This document shows positions 8,066 through 16,384 of a DNA stretch of 64,000 bases, piece by piece (positions within the stretch are counted from its first letter, which is position 1; each line of letters begins with the position of its first letter). Source of the stretch: CAYLUN01 sp964386865 (GTDB lineage: Bacteria > Verrucomicrobiota > Kiritimatiellia > RFP12 > UBA1067); assembly GCA_964386865.1 (NCBI GenBank), contig CAYLUN010000006.1:1-64000 (forward strand), in the 5' to 3' direction. Both the position numbers and the translations under genes were made by a program. A model generated the notes under the pieces. That model saw nothing but the letters and a program-made list of their open reading frames with translations. It had not been told where the DNA came from and ran no database searches.

Positions 8066-9739
8066 GTGTTCATTTATCACTTTAACCGACTCATTCGGAG
8101 CCGCATCCTCTGGGGCTTCTTCGCCATCGTCATCGCCGTCGCGTTCGTCTCCGTCGACTCCTGCTTCAGGAGCCCTCAGGATTCGCAAACGGCCGGCACG
8201 ATCAACGGGACAAAGATCTCCGTCGACGACTTCGAGCAGACCGTGAGCACCGTCCGGGGCTTCGGCCGGAACCGCGACAACGAGACCGCCGCCCACGTCG
8301 TCGATCGCCGCGCCTGGGAGCGACTCGCCGCCCGCCAGACCGCCGCCATCAACGGTCTCACCACCAGCAAAGAAGAGATCCGCGACGCCCTGCGCGAGGT
8401 GCCCGCCTTCCAGGGGCCCAACGGCTTCGACATGAACCGCTACCGCATCATCCTCGCCGAGCAGCAGGTCACCCCGTCCTTCTTCGAGAACTACGTCTCC
8501 CACCAGATCGCCCTGCGCAAGTGCGCCGCGCTCATCGAGGCGGCCACCTGGGTTTCGCCCATGGAGATCGAGGACGAACTCGCCGCCATGACCGACCGCT
8601 TTACGGCCCAGGTCGCGCAGGTCAGCAACCGCTTCGCCACCGTCGAGATGCGCCTAACCGATGACGACTACCGCAAGTACTACGAAGAGAACAAAGCCTC
8701 CTTCGCCCTGCCCGACCGCGTCTCCGTCCGCTACATCGCCATCCCGGTCTCCAACTACCTCTCCCGCGTCTCGGTTCCCGAAGACGACCTGCAGGAGTAC
8801 TACGACAGCCACACCGAGACCTTCAAGCGCACCACGACCAACAGCGCCTCCGCCACCATCCCCTACGCCGAGGTGCGCGGCCAGATCCTCGCCGAGCTCC
8901 AGCTCGATGAGGCCAAGTTCTGCGCGTCGACCAGCCTCACGTTCGCCGTCTACGGCAAGGCCTCCGACACCAACGCCCTCGAGTCCGTGGCAGCCCGCGA
9001 GAAGATCGCCATCAAGACCTCGCCCCTCTTCGGCGCCGAGGAGCCCCTCTACTGGGCCGAGAACGCCAAGGAGTTCGCCGCCGCCGCCTTCGAGCTCGAC
9101 CCCTCGCGAACGGACTCGCGCTACGGCATCGTCAAGGGCGACGCCCACATCTTCGTCATCGAGCAAGCCACGGCTTCCGCCGCCCACACCCCGACCTTCG
9201 AGGACGTCTTGACCGACCTGCGGCCGCGCGCCCAGTCCAAGGCCCGCACCGAGGCCTTCCAAAGCTACACCAAGGAGCTGCGCGCCGACCTGCGCAAGCT
9301 GATCGACGAGGGCAAGACCTTCGCAGACGCCGCAAAGGCCAAGCTGCTGAACGTCTCCACCTCCCTCACCTACACGGTCAGCGACATCCAGAACCAGAAG
9401 TTCGACAACAGCTTCTCCGTCGCCTACGGCGCCATGTCCCTCAAGAAGGGCGAGCTTTCCGAGGCCGTCCCCGCCTCGGCCACACACTCCCTTATCGTTT
9501 ACGTGCAGGACCGCCAGCCGGGCGACGCCCTCGCCGCCGAGATGATGCGCTCCCAGATCCGCACCGGCATCGCCCGCCGCCACAGCAGCAAGCTCCTCGA
9601 CGACTGGCTCGCCTGGAACCTCTCCGCGCAGGACTTCAAGCCCACCCGCCCCTTGGTCGACGAGAACGCCAAGCCCGGCCTCTCCAGCGACGAGGAAGAC
9701 GAGGACGCGCCTAAGGCCAAGAAGGCAACAAAAGAGTAA
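8066..9739 (+). CDS. SurA/PpiD-type periplasmic folding chaperone (peptidyl-prolyl isomerase family)
   Basis: A 557-residue protein starting at GTG. One membrane anchor lies at about residues 12-30 (LWGFFAIVIAVAFVSVD), followed by a SurA N-domain (GTINGTKISVDDFEQTV; ALREVPAFQGPNGFDMNRY; LAEQQVTPSFFENYV). This layout matches PpiD/SurA chaperones that help outer-membrane and secreted proteins fold at the Sec translocon. The parvulin catalytic domain is divergent: I do not see the canonical parvulin His/Cys/Asp signature, so isomerase activity is doubtful. The C-terminus is acidic and lysine-rich. Such a chaperone suits a genome exporting very large surface proteins. A bidirectional terminator follows. 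Confidence 0.75.
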   Translation: MFIYHFNRLIRSRILWGFFAIVIAVAFVSVDSCFRSPQDSQTAGTINGTKISVDDFEQTVSTVRGFGRNRDNETAAHVVDRRAWERLAARQTAAINGLTTSKEEIRDALREVPAFQGPNGFDMNRYRIILAEQQVTPSFFENYVSHQIALRKCAALIEAATWVSPMEIEDELAAMTDRFTAQVAQVSNRFATVEMRLTDDDYRKYYEENKASFALPDRVSVRYIAIPVSNYLSRVSVPEDDLQEYYDSHTETFKRTTTNSASATIPYAEVRGQILAELQLDEAKFCASTSLTFAVYGKASDTNALESVAAREKIAIKTSPLFGAEEPLYWAENAKEFAAAAFELDPSRTDSRYGIVKGDAHIFVIEQATASAAHTPTFEDVLTDLRPRAQSKARTEAFQSYTKELRADLRKLIDEGKTFADAAKAKLLNVSTSLTYTVSDIQNQKFDNSFSVAYGAMSLKKGELSEAVPASATHSLIVYVQDRQPGDALAAEMMRSQIRTGIARRHSSKLLDDWLAWNLSAQDFKPTRPLVDENAKPGLSSDEEDEDAPKAKKATKE

Positions 9740-9762
9740 CGAGCCTCACGTTCGCCTGACGT

Positions 9763-9795
9763 AAAAAAGCGGAGCCTCACGGCCCCGCTTTTTTT
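9763..9795. terminator. Bidirectional intrinsic terminator between convergent genes
   Basis: AAAAAAGCGG pairs with CCGCTTTTTT around a 12-nt loop that contains the stop codon of the MFS gene. A-tract and T-tract on either side give a terminator on both strands. Confidence 0.8.
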
Positions 9796-11204
9796 GTGCC
9801 CCCGCGCAGGACGCTGCACGCCGCCCCGGCGACCGCCACCGCCGCCGCCACGCGCATCCCCACGTGAACCGCGCGCACGGTGCCGGCTGCCAAAGCGGCT
9901 TCTCCCGGCCCCCTCAGGCTCGCCGCATAGATCAGCCCCGCCAGCGCCACGCCCGACGCGAATCCGACCGTGCGCGCAGCCGTCAGCAGCGCGCCCGCCA
10001 CACCCTGCCTGTCTTTCGGTACCGCCCCCATGATCGCGCTATTGTTGGGCGCGGTAAAGAGCCCGGCCCCCACCCCCACCAGCAACAGGCACCCGACCAG
10101 CCGCGACGACGGCTCAGCCGCCCCGACTCCGCCCAGCAGCCAGGCCCCGGCCGCCAGCAGCGTCAGGCCCGCCGTCGCAGGCAGCCGCACACCCACCCGG
10201 TCCGAAAACGTCCCGCTCGGGCCTGTCAGCGCCAGCATGGCGAGCGGCACGGTCATCATCACCAGACCCACCCGCGACGGGGAAAAGCCCCGCGCCGACA
10301 GCAGGAAGAACGGCATCAGGAAACTCACCGCCGCTGAGGCCACGTAGAACAGGTAGGCCGCCAAGGCGGAGGAGGCGAACCGCCGGTTCTGGAACAGCCG
10401 CAGATCCAGCGCCGGATGCGCCACCCGCCGCTCGACCGCCACAAACGCAACCGCCGCGCACACCGCCAGCCCCGCCAGCGCCAGAACCCGCGGGCTCCCC
10501 CACCCCCAGTCCCCCCCCTTGCTCAGAACCAGCAGCAGCGCGGCCAGCCCCACTGCGAACGACGCCGCACCCGCCGGATCGAACGGCTGCCCCGAGCCCT
10601 GCCCGGCATCCCGGGGTAAAACCCGCCGAGCCACCCACGCCATCGCCAGCCCCACCGGCACGTTCACGGCGAAGATAGCCGGCCAACCGAAATGTTCGGT
10701 CAGCAGCCCCCCCAGCCCCGGGCCGGCCAACAGCCCTAGGTAGGTCAGGGTCGCCTGCATGCCCAGCGCCCGGCCCCGCTCGCACGCCGGAAATGCCCCA
10801 ATCAGAAGCGACGGGCTCAGCGCGAGCAGCATGGCCCCCCCGATCGCCTGCACCGTCCGCGCCGCAATCAGAAAGTCGATCCGCCCGGAGAGCCCGCAGA
10901 GCAGCGAGCCCAGCACGAACATGAGCTGCCCTGTGATGTACAGCCGCCGGCGCCCGTGGATGTCTGCCAGCCGTCCGAACACCGTCAGCGACGAACTCAC
11001 CGCGATCAGATAGGCCAGCACCACCCACTCGACCGTCGGCACGGCCGCCCCGGTCTCCCGCGCGATCACCGGCAGGGCGACGTTGACAATGCTGGTGTCC
11101 AGCGCTGACATGAAGGTCCCCGAGCCGACCACCGCCAGCGTCCACCACTTGGGATCCGCTCCCAGCCAGCCAGCCCCTTCCGCGTTCTCACACGCCTCAC
11201 GCAT
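9777..11204 (-). CDS. MFS drug-efflux transporter, DHA2 (EmrB/QacA) family
   Basis: A 475-residue integral membrane protein with about 14 hydrophobic helices. The N-terminal motif FMSALDTSIVNVALPVIA is diagnostic of the DHA2 family, and GRLADIHGRRRLY is MFS motif A. TYLGLLAGPGLGGLL matches the antiporter motif C in helix 5. These proteins export lipophilic drugs or other small molecules in exchange for protons. GGGGAGAGCC precedes the ATG. It lies downstream of the SOS-type repressor on the same strand with 88 nt between, including a run of 16 C (G on this strand), so co-transcription is possible but not shown. The substrate is not predictable. Confidence 0.88.
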   Translation of the reverse strand: MREACENAEGAGWLGADPKWWTLAVVGSGTFMSALDTSIVNVALPVIARETGAAVPTVEWVVLAYLIAVSSSLTVFGRLADIHGRRRLYITGQLMFVLGSLLCGLSGRIDFLIAARTVQAIGGAMLLALSPSLLIGAFPACERGRALGMQATLTYLGLLAGPGLGGLLTEHFGWPAIFAVNVPVGLAMAWVARRVLPRDAGQGSGQPFDPAGAASFAVGLAALLLVLSKGGDWGWGSPRVLALAGLAVCAAVAFVAVERRVAHPALDLRLFQNRRFASSALAAYLFYVASAAVSFLMPFFLLSARGFSPSRVGLVMMTVPLAMLALTGPSGTFSDRVGVRLPATAGLTLLAAGAWLLGGVGAAEPSSRLVGCLLLVGVGAGLFTAPNNSAIMGAVPKDRQGVAGALLTAARTVGFASGVALAGLIYAASLRGPGEAALAAGTVRAVHVGMRVAAAVAVAGAACSVLRGGTKKAGP

Positions 11205-11272
11205 GGCTCTCCCCTTTTCCTGCTACCGCGGGGCGCCTGCCCTTCGCGCCCTTGAACCCTCGCGCCCTTGCG

Positions 11273-11288
11273 CCCCCCCCCCCCCCCC
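11273..11288. repeat. 16-nt poly-C homopolymer
   Basis: An uninterrupted C16 (G16 on the transcribed strand) starts 4 nt beyond the stop of the LexA-like gene and lies between it and the MFS gene. It is outside coding sequence. The exact length in a draft assembly is unreliable. Confidence 0.9.
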
Positions 11289-11292
11289 GCCC

Positions 11293-11880
11293 TCACGTCA
11301 GCTTGCGGATCACGCTGCAGACCACACCCTCCACCGCGAGCGACCGCGTCGGCCGGATCGCGCTGTAGCGCTTGTTGGCAGGCTCCAGCCGCACCTCGCG
11401 CCCGGTTTTGTAATAATACTTCATCGTCCACTCGCCGTCCACGCAGGCGATCACGATATCCCCGTTGCGCACCGCCCGCCCGCGCTCCACCAGCACCACG
11501 TCGCCCGGCAGAATTCCCGCCTCCACCATCGAGTCGCCCTCAACCCGCAGCAGGAAGGTCGCCTCCGGCTTGCTGATCAGGTACTCGTCCAAGCTCAGCG
11601 TGTCCAGCAGCGACTCCTCGGCCGGCGACGGGAACCCCGCCGCCACATTGCCCAAGAGCCGAAGCGGACGCGGCGGCAGCGGCACCGCCACGAGCCGCCC
11701 TGTGGCCGTCCGCGCCAGCGCGCCCGCCCGCACAAACCCCTTGGCCATCAGCGAGGCCGTGTTCTTGGAGCGCACGCCGAACAGCGCGCACAGCTCGTCC
11801 AGCGTCGGCGCCCGGCCGTTCGCGCGGACAAAAGCCCGCAGCGTCGGCAGGCGCCCCTCGATCTTCGATTTTGGTGCCAT
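11293..11880 (-). CDS. LexA/UmuD-like self-cleaving SOS repressor
   Basis: A 195-residue protein with an N-terminal LexA-type helix-turn-helix (residues about 1-65; TLDELCALFGVRSKNTASLM) and an S24 peptidase domain. The cleavage site is Ala81-Gly82 within AAGFPSP, with catalytic Ser117 in VEGDSM and Lys154 in WTMKYYYK. The peptidase half (AAGFPSPAEE, SLDEYLISKPEATF) looks more like UmuD than classical LexA, so this is a DNA-binding LexA with a UmuD-like body. On RecA-stimulated self-cleavage it should release its operator. The start at 11880 (MAPKSK) is chosen by homology; there is no clear Shine-Dalgarno. It is divergent from a Y-family polymerase, with an operator between them. Confidence 0.85.
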   Translation of the reverse strand: MAPKSKIEGRLPTLRAFVRANGRAPTLDELCALFGVRSKNTASLMAKGFVRAGALARTATGRLVAVPLPPRPLRLLGNVAAGFPSPAEESLLDTLSLDEYLISKPEATFLLRVEGDSMVEAGILPGDVVLVERGRAVRNGDIVIACVDGEWTMKYYYKTGREVRLEPANKRYSAIRPTRSLAVEGVVCSVIRKLT

Positions 11881-11891
11881 GTGCAAATCAT

Positions 11892-11905
11892 AGAACATTT
11901 GTTCT
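11892..11905. promoter_or_regulatory. SOS (LexA) operator AGAACATTTGTTCT
   Basis: An inverted repeat with 6-nt arms contains GAAC-N4-GTTC, the core of the Bacillus-type SOS box (Cheo box). It lies 12 nt before the repressor ATG and 63 nt before the polymerase ATG, so a single site could control both divergent genes. Confidence 0.75.
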
Positions 11906-11967
11906 GTTATAGGCAACCGAAAACGGCTACCCTGTAAACAACTCCCAACTCCCAACTCCTCCCTTTC

Positions 11968-13284
11968 ATGGATCCCATCTTCCACGACTGCACCGTGCTC
12001 CACGTCGACGCCGACGGCTTCTTCGCCGCCGTCGAGCAGGCGCTCAACCCCGCCCTGCGCGGCCGGCCCGTCGTCACCGGCGCCGAGCGCGGCATCATCG
12101 CCGCCGCCAGCTACGAGGCCAAGGCCCGCGGCGTCAAGCGCGGCCTCCAGCTTCACGAGGCCAAGCAGCTCTGCCCAGACCTCGTGATCCTGCCCTCCGA
12201 TTACGAGGCCTACAGCCTCTACTCCACGCGCCTCTTCGCCATCCTCCGCCGCTTCACCCCGCTCGTCGAGGAGTACTCCATCGACGAGGCCTTCGCCGAC
12301 CTCTCCGGCTGCGGCCGCGTGCTCGACCGCCCGCTCGAGACCCTCGCCGCCCAGCTCCGCCAGGCCGCCTCGGACGAGCTCGGCCTCACCGTCTCGGTCG
12401 GCATCAGCCTCACCAAGACCCTCGCCAAGCTCTGCTCCAAGTTCCGCAAGCCCAACGGCCAGACCGTCCTCCGCCGCGAGCACGTGCCCCTGCTGCTGGC
12501 GCGCACGCCGGTCGACAGGGTCTGGGGCATCGGGCCCGCCAGCGCAGAGAAACTCCGCCGCCTCGGCGTGGCCACGGCCCTCGACTTCACGCGCCTGGAC
12601 GAGGCCGACGTCCTGCGCCTGCTGCACAAGCCCGGCCACGAGACCTGGCACGAGCTGCACGGCCGACGCCGCCTCCCCCTTGCGCTCGACGCCAAGGCCC
12701 GCTACGACAGCATGATGAAGGGCCACACCTTCTCCCCGCCCAGCGGCGACCCGCGCCTCGTCTTCGCCGAAGCCCAGCGCAACCTCTCCCGCGCCTTCGC
12801 CAAGCTGCGCCGCCACGCCCACCTCGCCGGCGAGCTGGGCCTCTGCCTGCGCCTCTCCGACTTCGACCACCGCGCCGCCAGCGCGCGCTTCCCCGCCGCC
12901 ACCGACCACGACTGCGAGGCGACCCCCTGCCTCCGCGCGCTCTTTGACGGGCTCTTCGACCCGCGCGGCAGCTACCGCGCCACGCTGGTCTGGCTCTCGG
13001 GCCTCACCCCCCAGCGCCAGCGCCAGCTCGACCTCTTCGAGGACACCCCGCAGCGCCGCGCGTACGGCCGGCTCGACGCCGCGGTCGACCGCCTCGGCGA
13101 CCGCTACGGCCAGGGCGTCGTGGCCCCGGCCTCGACCCTCGGCCTGCGCCTCAAGCCCGCCCACGCCCGCGACGCCCAGCCCGAGCGCCACGCCGCCCTC
13201 GTCCCCGGCGAAACCGCCCAGCGCCGCCTCGCCCTCCCCCGCTTCACGCTGGGGCGCCGCGCGCCTGACGTTCAACGTAATTGA
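11968..13284 (+). CDS. dinB: Y-family DNA polymerase (Pol IV / DinB-like)
   Basis: A 438-residue translesion polymerase. Catalytic carboxylates lie in LHVDADGFFAAVEQ (Asp14, Asp16) and EYSIDEAFADL (near residue 105), and the aromatic pair FF at 18-19 contains the steric gate that excludes ribonucleotides. A helix-hairpin-helix thumb region (VDRVWGIGPASAEKLRRLGV) and the little finger follow. QLDLF near residue 353 is a textbook sliding-clamp-binding motif. About 80 further residues rich in Arg/Ala extend past the usual DinB end. The ATG at 11968 is preceded by pyrimidine-rich repeats (ACTCCCA) rather than a Shine-Dalgarno. Divergence from the self-cleaving repressor and the shared operator indicate DNA-damage induction. 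Its stop codon overlaps the promoter of the next gene. Confidence 0.88.
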   Translation: MDPIFHDCTVLHVDADGFFAAVEQALNPALRGRPVVTGAERGIIAAASYEAKARGVKRGLQLHEAKQLCPDLVILPSDYEAYSLYSTRLFAILRRFTPLVEEYSIDEAFADLSGCGRVLDRPLETLAAQLRQAASDELGLTVSVGISLTKTLAKLCSKFRKPNGQTVLRREHVPLLLARTPVDRVWGIGPASAEKLRRLGVATALDFTRLDEADVLRLLHKPGHETWHELHGRRRLPLALDAKARYDSMMKGHTFSPPSGDPRLVFAEAQRNLSRAFAKLRRHAHLAGELGLCLRLSDFDHRAASARFPAATDHDCEATPCLRALFDGLFDPRGSYRATLVWLSGLTPQRQRQLDLFEDTPQRRAYGRLDAAVDRLGDRYGQGVVAPASTLGLRLKPAHARDAQPERHAALVPGETAQRRLALPRFTLGRRAPDVQRN

Positions 13285-13309
13285 CAGACCTGCGCGTTCC
13301 CGATATTCT
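13281..13309 (+). promoter_or_regulatory. Near-consensus sigma70 promoter for the methyltransferase gene
   Basis: A perfect TTGACA, 17 nt, then TATTCT; the -35 overlaps the stop codon of the polymerase gene. The next gene starts at 13416. Confidence 0.65.
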
Positions 13310-13415
13310 TTTCATGTAAACGTGAAGGTTTTGCTGGCTGCGGCGGACGCGTGAACGTTCTGCCCGGAGCGTGATTGGTTATCCCTACAACGGACATTTG
13401 CCGGGAGGAGCACAC

Positions 13416-14519
13416 ATGCGCATCAGGACAAAGGTAGGCATCGGACTATTTCTGCTCATCGCGGCGCTCATTCTGTCGCGACCGGTCGTCGACGCCCTGA
13501 CCCGCCAGAATCCGCTTCCGGGAAACACGGCCCAAGACGAGCTCAGCTCGGAGCGCGTCAAAATGATGGCTCCGGATGAGATCGTCAAGCTGCTGAACCT
13601 TCCGGCGGGCAGCACCGTCCTCGACCTCGGGGCAGGGTTTGGAATGTATTCGTTTCGGCTCGGGCGCGCCGTAGGCCCGACGGGCAACGTCTATGCGACC
13701 GACGTGGACCCCAAGACCATTGCCCACCTGAACGACCTCTCCCGCAAAGAGGGCGCGGTGAATGTCACGGCTGTCCAGGTGTCCGGACACGGGCTGGACG
13801 CCTTTTATCGCGACCATCAGTTCGACGTCATCTTCGCTTCGGACGTCATCACTGAAATTCGGTCTCCCGAATCCTTTTTTGACGCCCTGAGGCCTTCGCT
13901 CAAGGCAGGAACCGGCCGCCTGTGGATTGTCACGATGCGCCCCGACCCCGACTTTACCAGCGCCGAGTTCGGCGATCCGGGCCTCTTTCAGCGGGCGCTG
14001 CTCTCCGGCGAAAGGCAGTCCCCCATCGTCCGCCGCCTGAGCCCGGCCGCGCAGCAGGCGCTGGCGGCGCAGCCGACCGCCGCCAGCGCCGAGCCCTTCG
14101 CCGCGCTCGCGCTGGCGGACCTGAACAAGATGCTGGAAGACCCGACTCTGTGGCCGGAGGCGCAGGAGAAGAAGTGGGCGCTGAATCAGCAGGACGCGAA
14201 CCTCCGGCACGTGCTGTCCGAAGCGCTTGCGAAGAAGGGCCTGTTCGCCGCTCAGGCAAGCGTGACCGATGATACGCGCCGGATCCTGAGGCTGCTCAAC
14301 CGAATTCTCCTGCTGGACCTCTTGGGCAGCGACGTGTGGTGCAAAGCGATTGCGCTGAACAAACTGACCCAGGCTCAGCTGAAGCCGCTACTCGCGCCTC
14401 TCACGTTCCAGACCTTCTGGGGCCGGCCGGCCTTTCTGGACGAAGTGGGCTACGAAGTCGTGCGCGAGCACACAAGCATTCCGTACTGCTGTGTTTGGGA
14501 GTTCAAGCGGAAGCGCTAA
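13416..14519 (+). CDS. Membrane-anchored SAM-dependent methyltransferase
   Basis: A 367-residue protein starting at the ATG at 13416, preceded by GGGAGGAG. One N-terminal hydrophobic segment (about residues 7-22) would anchor it or act as an uncleaved signal. A class I methyltransferase Rossmann fold follows: motif I VLDLGAGFG at about 68-76, the acidic end of strand 2 in VYATDVDP, and FDVIFASDVITEI. The C-terminal 170 residues are helical and unassigned. It would transfer a methyl group from S-adenosylmethionine. The acceptor, and whether the domain faces the cytoplasm, are unknown. It has its own strong promoter and converges with the downstream gene. Confidence 0.8.
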   Translation: MRIRTKVGIGLFLLIAALILSRPVVDALTRQNPLPGNTAQDELSSERVKMMAPDEIVKLLNLPAGSTVLDLGAGFGMYSFRLGRAVGPTGNVYATDVDPKTIAHLNDLSRKEGAVNVTAVQVSGHGLDAFYRDHQFDVIFASDVITEIRSPESFFDALRPSLKAGTGRLWIVTMRPDPDFTSAEFGDPGLFQRALLSGERQSPIVRRLSPAAQQALAAQPTAASAEPFAALALADLNKMLEDPTLWPEAQEKKWALNQQDANLRHVLSEALAKKGLFAAQASVTDDTRRILRLLNRILLLDLLGSDVWCKAIALNKLTQAQLKPLLAPLTFQTFWGRPAFLDEVGYEVVREHTSIPYCCVWEFKRKR

Positions 14520-14524
14520 GCGCT

Positions 14525-15622
14525 TTACTCGGTGACATTCACCAGCGCGCCGCCGGGCAAAAGCAGGGCAAGCTCCTCGACGTCCGCGTTGCGGAAACGG
14601 ACGCGCCCCTCGTCCGAGGGGCGGCCGAGCGAAGACTCGTTCCACGTGCCGTGCAGGCCCAAGCCGGTCGTCTCCGTGGTCTCTCCCGTGGCCGCCAGCG
14701 CGATCCAGTAGACGCCCAGAATATTCTTGGGGCTGCCGAACGGAACCTCGCCGTGCTCCGCGCTTCGGTAGGCCGGTTTCTTGACGCGGCTGCGCACCAC
14801 GTAGGTTCCGCTCGGAGACTCTTCGGGCTTGCCGACGCCGATCGGGTACCGCTTGAAGTACTGTCCGTTCAGCGTCAGGACGGCGGTACCATCCTTCTTG
14901 AACACCGTGAGCTCGAACACGGGGTTCGCCAGCACCCAGATTTCGCGGCCGATGCGGAGCAGCTCCGGCTTGTCGATCCCGTTGGCCTTCAGCAGATACT
15001 CCTGCGTACACCCGTACTGCCGCGCGAGCTTGCTGACCAGGTCGCCCGCCCCGATGCGGTGCTTGGCCTTCTCGGGCATCGGCCGATCCGCGAAGATCAG
15101 CGTGGTGTTGAGCGCGCCGATCTTCCGCTCGATGAACGGCCGCACCTCCTCTGCGTCCCTCAGCACGAGGAGCCGGCGGAACGCCTTGCGCGCGCCCACC
15201 AGATCGTCGGCGGTCTCGCACGCCGCCGCCTGCTCCAGCAGGCGCTTCACCTCCGGCGACTGGATCTTGGCGCCGGGCGGTGGCTTCGGCGCGCCGGACG
15301 ACTGCCACCCCTTGTCCGCATTGCTCGCAGCCGGCGCCTCGCCTGGCTTGGCCGCCGGCGACGCGGCCGTCCATTTCTGGAAGAAGTGGCGGAAAAGCGA
15401 CGGGCGCTCGCGGTCGGCCTTGACCTCCGGCGCGTCGAAGCGCGCCGCCAGCGCCGGATCTTCGTCGAGCGCGGAGGGCTCCGTGTCATGCGCGCAGCCG
15501 CGGACGAACAGCACGGCCACCGCCGCCACCGGAATCAGCACAACCAGCCACCAGAGCTTCTGGTAAGGGAAGCCCTGGCGCTCGTCGAACTCGATCCCGT
15601 AGGAGCCCCGCTGCAGCGACAT
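14525..15622 (-). CDS. LysM / L,D-transpeptidase (YkuD)-like protein lacking the catalytic cysteine
   Basis: A 365-residue protein: short cytoplasmic N-terminus, membrane span at about residues 24-41, Pro/Ala-rich linker, helical segment, LysM domain (about 185-235; HRIGAGDLVSKLARQYG) and a YkuD fold (about 238-365). YkuD enzymes crosslink peptidoglycan through a Cys in S-H-G-C. Here the equivalent segment is D337-E338-G339-R340, placed correctly between LHGTW and RFRNADVEEL, so both the His and Cys are missing. It is probably an inactive peptidoglycan-binding or structural derivative, not a classic L,D-transpeptidase. It starts 2 nt after the pdxJ stop and is therefore translationally linked to it. 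Confidence 0.8.
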   Translation of the reverse strand: MSLQRGSYGIEFDERQGFPYQKLWWLVVLIPVAAVAVLFVRGCAHDTEPSALDEDPALAARFDAPEVKADRERPSLFRHFFQKWTAASPAAKPGEAPAASNADKGWQSSGAPKPPPGAKIQSPEVKRLLEQAAACETADDLVGARKAFRRLLVLRDAEEVRPFIERKIGALNTTLIFADRPMPEKAKHRIGAGDLVSKLARQYGCTQEYLLKANGIDKPELLRIGREIWVLANPVFELTVFKKDGTAVLTLNGQYFKRYPIGVGKPEESPSGTYVVRSRVKKPAYRSAEHGEVPFGSPKNILGVYWIALAATGETTETTGLGLHGTWNESSLGRPSDEGRVRFRNADVEELALLLPGGALVNVTE

Positions 15623-15624
15623 GG

Positions 15625-16350
15625 CTACATCCTCATTTTCTCCAGCATGGCCCGCACCGCCTGCTCAAGCCCCACGAACACCGCGTGGCAGACGATGCTG
15701 TGACCGATGTTGAGCGTGTCGAGATGCGGAATGTTCAGGATCGGCCCGATGTTGTCAAGGCTGAGCCCGTGCCCGGCGTTCACCTTCAGGCCGACCTCGT
15801 GCGCACGCTTGGCCGCCGCAATCAGCCGGCCCAGCTCCAGCTCGCGCGCCGAGCGCGTCTGCTCCGCATACGCGCCCGTGTGCAGCTCGATGTACGGCGC
15901 GCCGATCTCGGCCGAGGCTTCAACCTGCCGGAGGTCGGGGTCGATGAACATGCTGACGCTGATGCCGGCCTTACACAGCGTCTGAACGACCGGCCCCAGC
16001 TCCTCGCGCTGGCCCGCCACGTCCAGCCCGCCCTCGGTGGTCAGCTCCTCGCGCCGCTCCGGCACCAGGCAGACCTCGTCCGGCTTGACGTCCAAGGCCA
16101 CGGCCACGATGTCGGGGTTGTTGGCCATCTCGAGGTTCATGCGCGTCGCCAGCGTCTTGCGCAGCGCGTAAACGTCCGCGTCCTGAATGTGGCGGCGGTC
16201 TTCGCGCAGGTGGATGGTGATCCCGTGCGCGCCAGCCCGCTCGCAGAGCGCCGCCGCCTCCACCAGGCTCGGGTAGACCGTGCGCCGCGCCTGACGCAAC
16301 GTGGCCACATGGTCGATGTTCACCCCTAGACGCAACATGTTTGTTTTCAT
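15625..16350 (-). CDS. pdxJ: Pyridoxine 5'-phosphate synthase
   Basis: A 241-residue TIM-barrel enzyme that condenses 1-deoxy-D-xylulose 5-phosphate with 3-amino-2-oxopropyl phosphate to make pyridoxine 5'-phosphate in the DXP-dependent vitamin B6 pathway. Signatures include LGVNIDHVATLRQARRT, HGITIHLREDRRHIQD, NLEMA, PERREELTTEGGLD, IELHTGAYA and the phosphate-binding VNAGHGL. Length and motifs are those of the normal enzyme. The ATG at 16350 or the in-frame ATG at 16338 could be the start. It is the first gene of a tight two-gene unit with the YkuD-like gene. No other pdx gene is in the window. Confidence 0.95.
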   Translation of the reverse strand: MKTNMLRLGVNIDHVATLRQARRTVYPSLVEAAALCERAGAHGITIHLREDRRHIQDADVYALRKTLATRMNLEMANNPDIVAVALDVKPDEVCLVPERREELTTEGGLDVAGQREELGPVVQTLCKAGISVSMFIDPDLRQVEASAEIGAPYIELHTGAYAEQTRSARELELGRLIAAAKRAHEVGLKVNAGHGLSLDNIGPILNIPHLDTLNIGHSIVCHAVFVGLEQAVRAMLEKMRM

Positions 16351-16384
16351 GACGAGGGTAGTTTCCCACGTTCCCGCATCCCCG

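Noticed and set aside
11906..13275. Minus-strand frame joined upstream to the LexA-like gene across the polymerase gene
   Set aside because: Only the part from 11880 down has homology. The remainder is antisense to the polymerase and is separated by the operator region.
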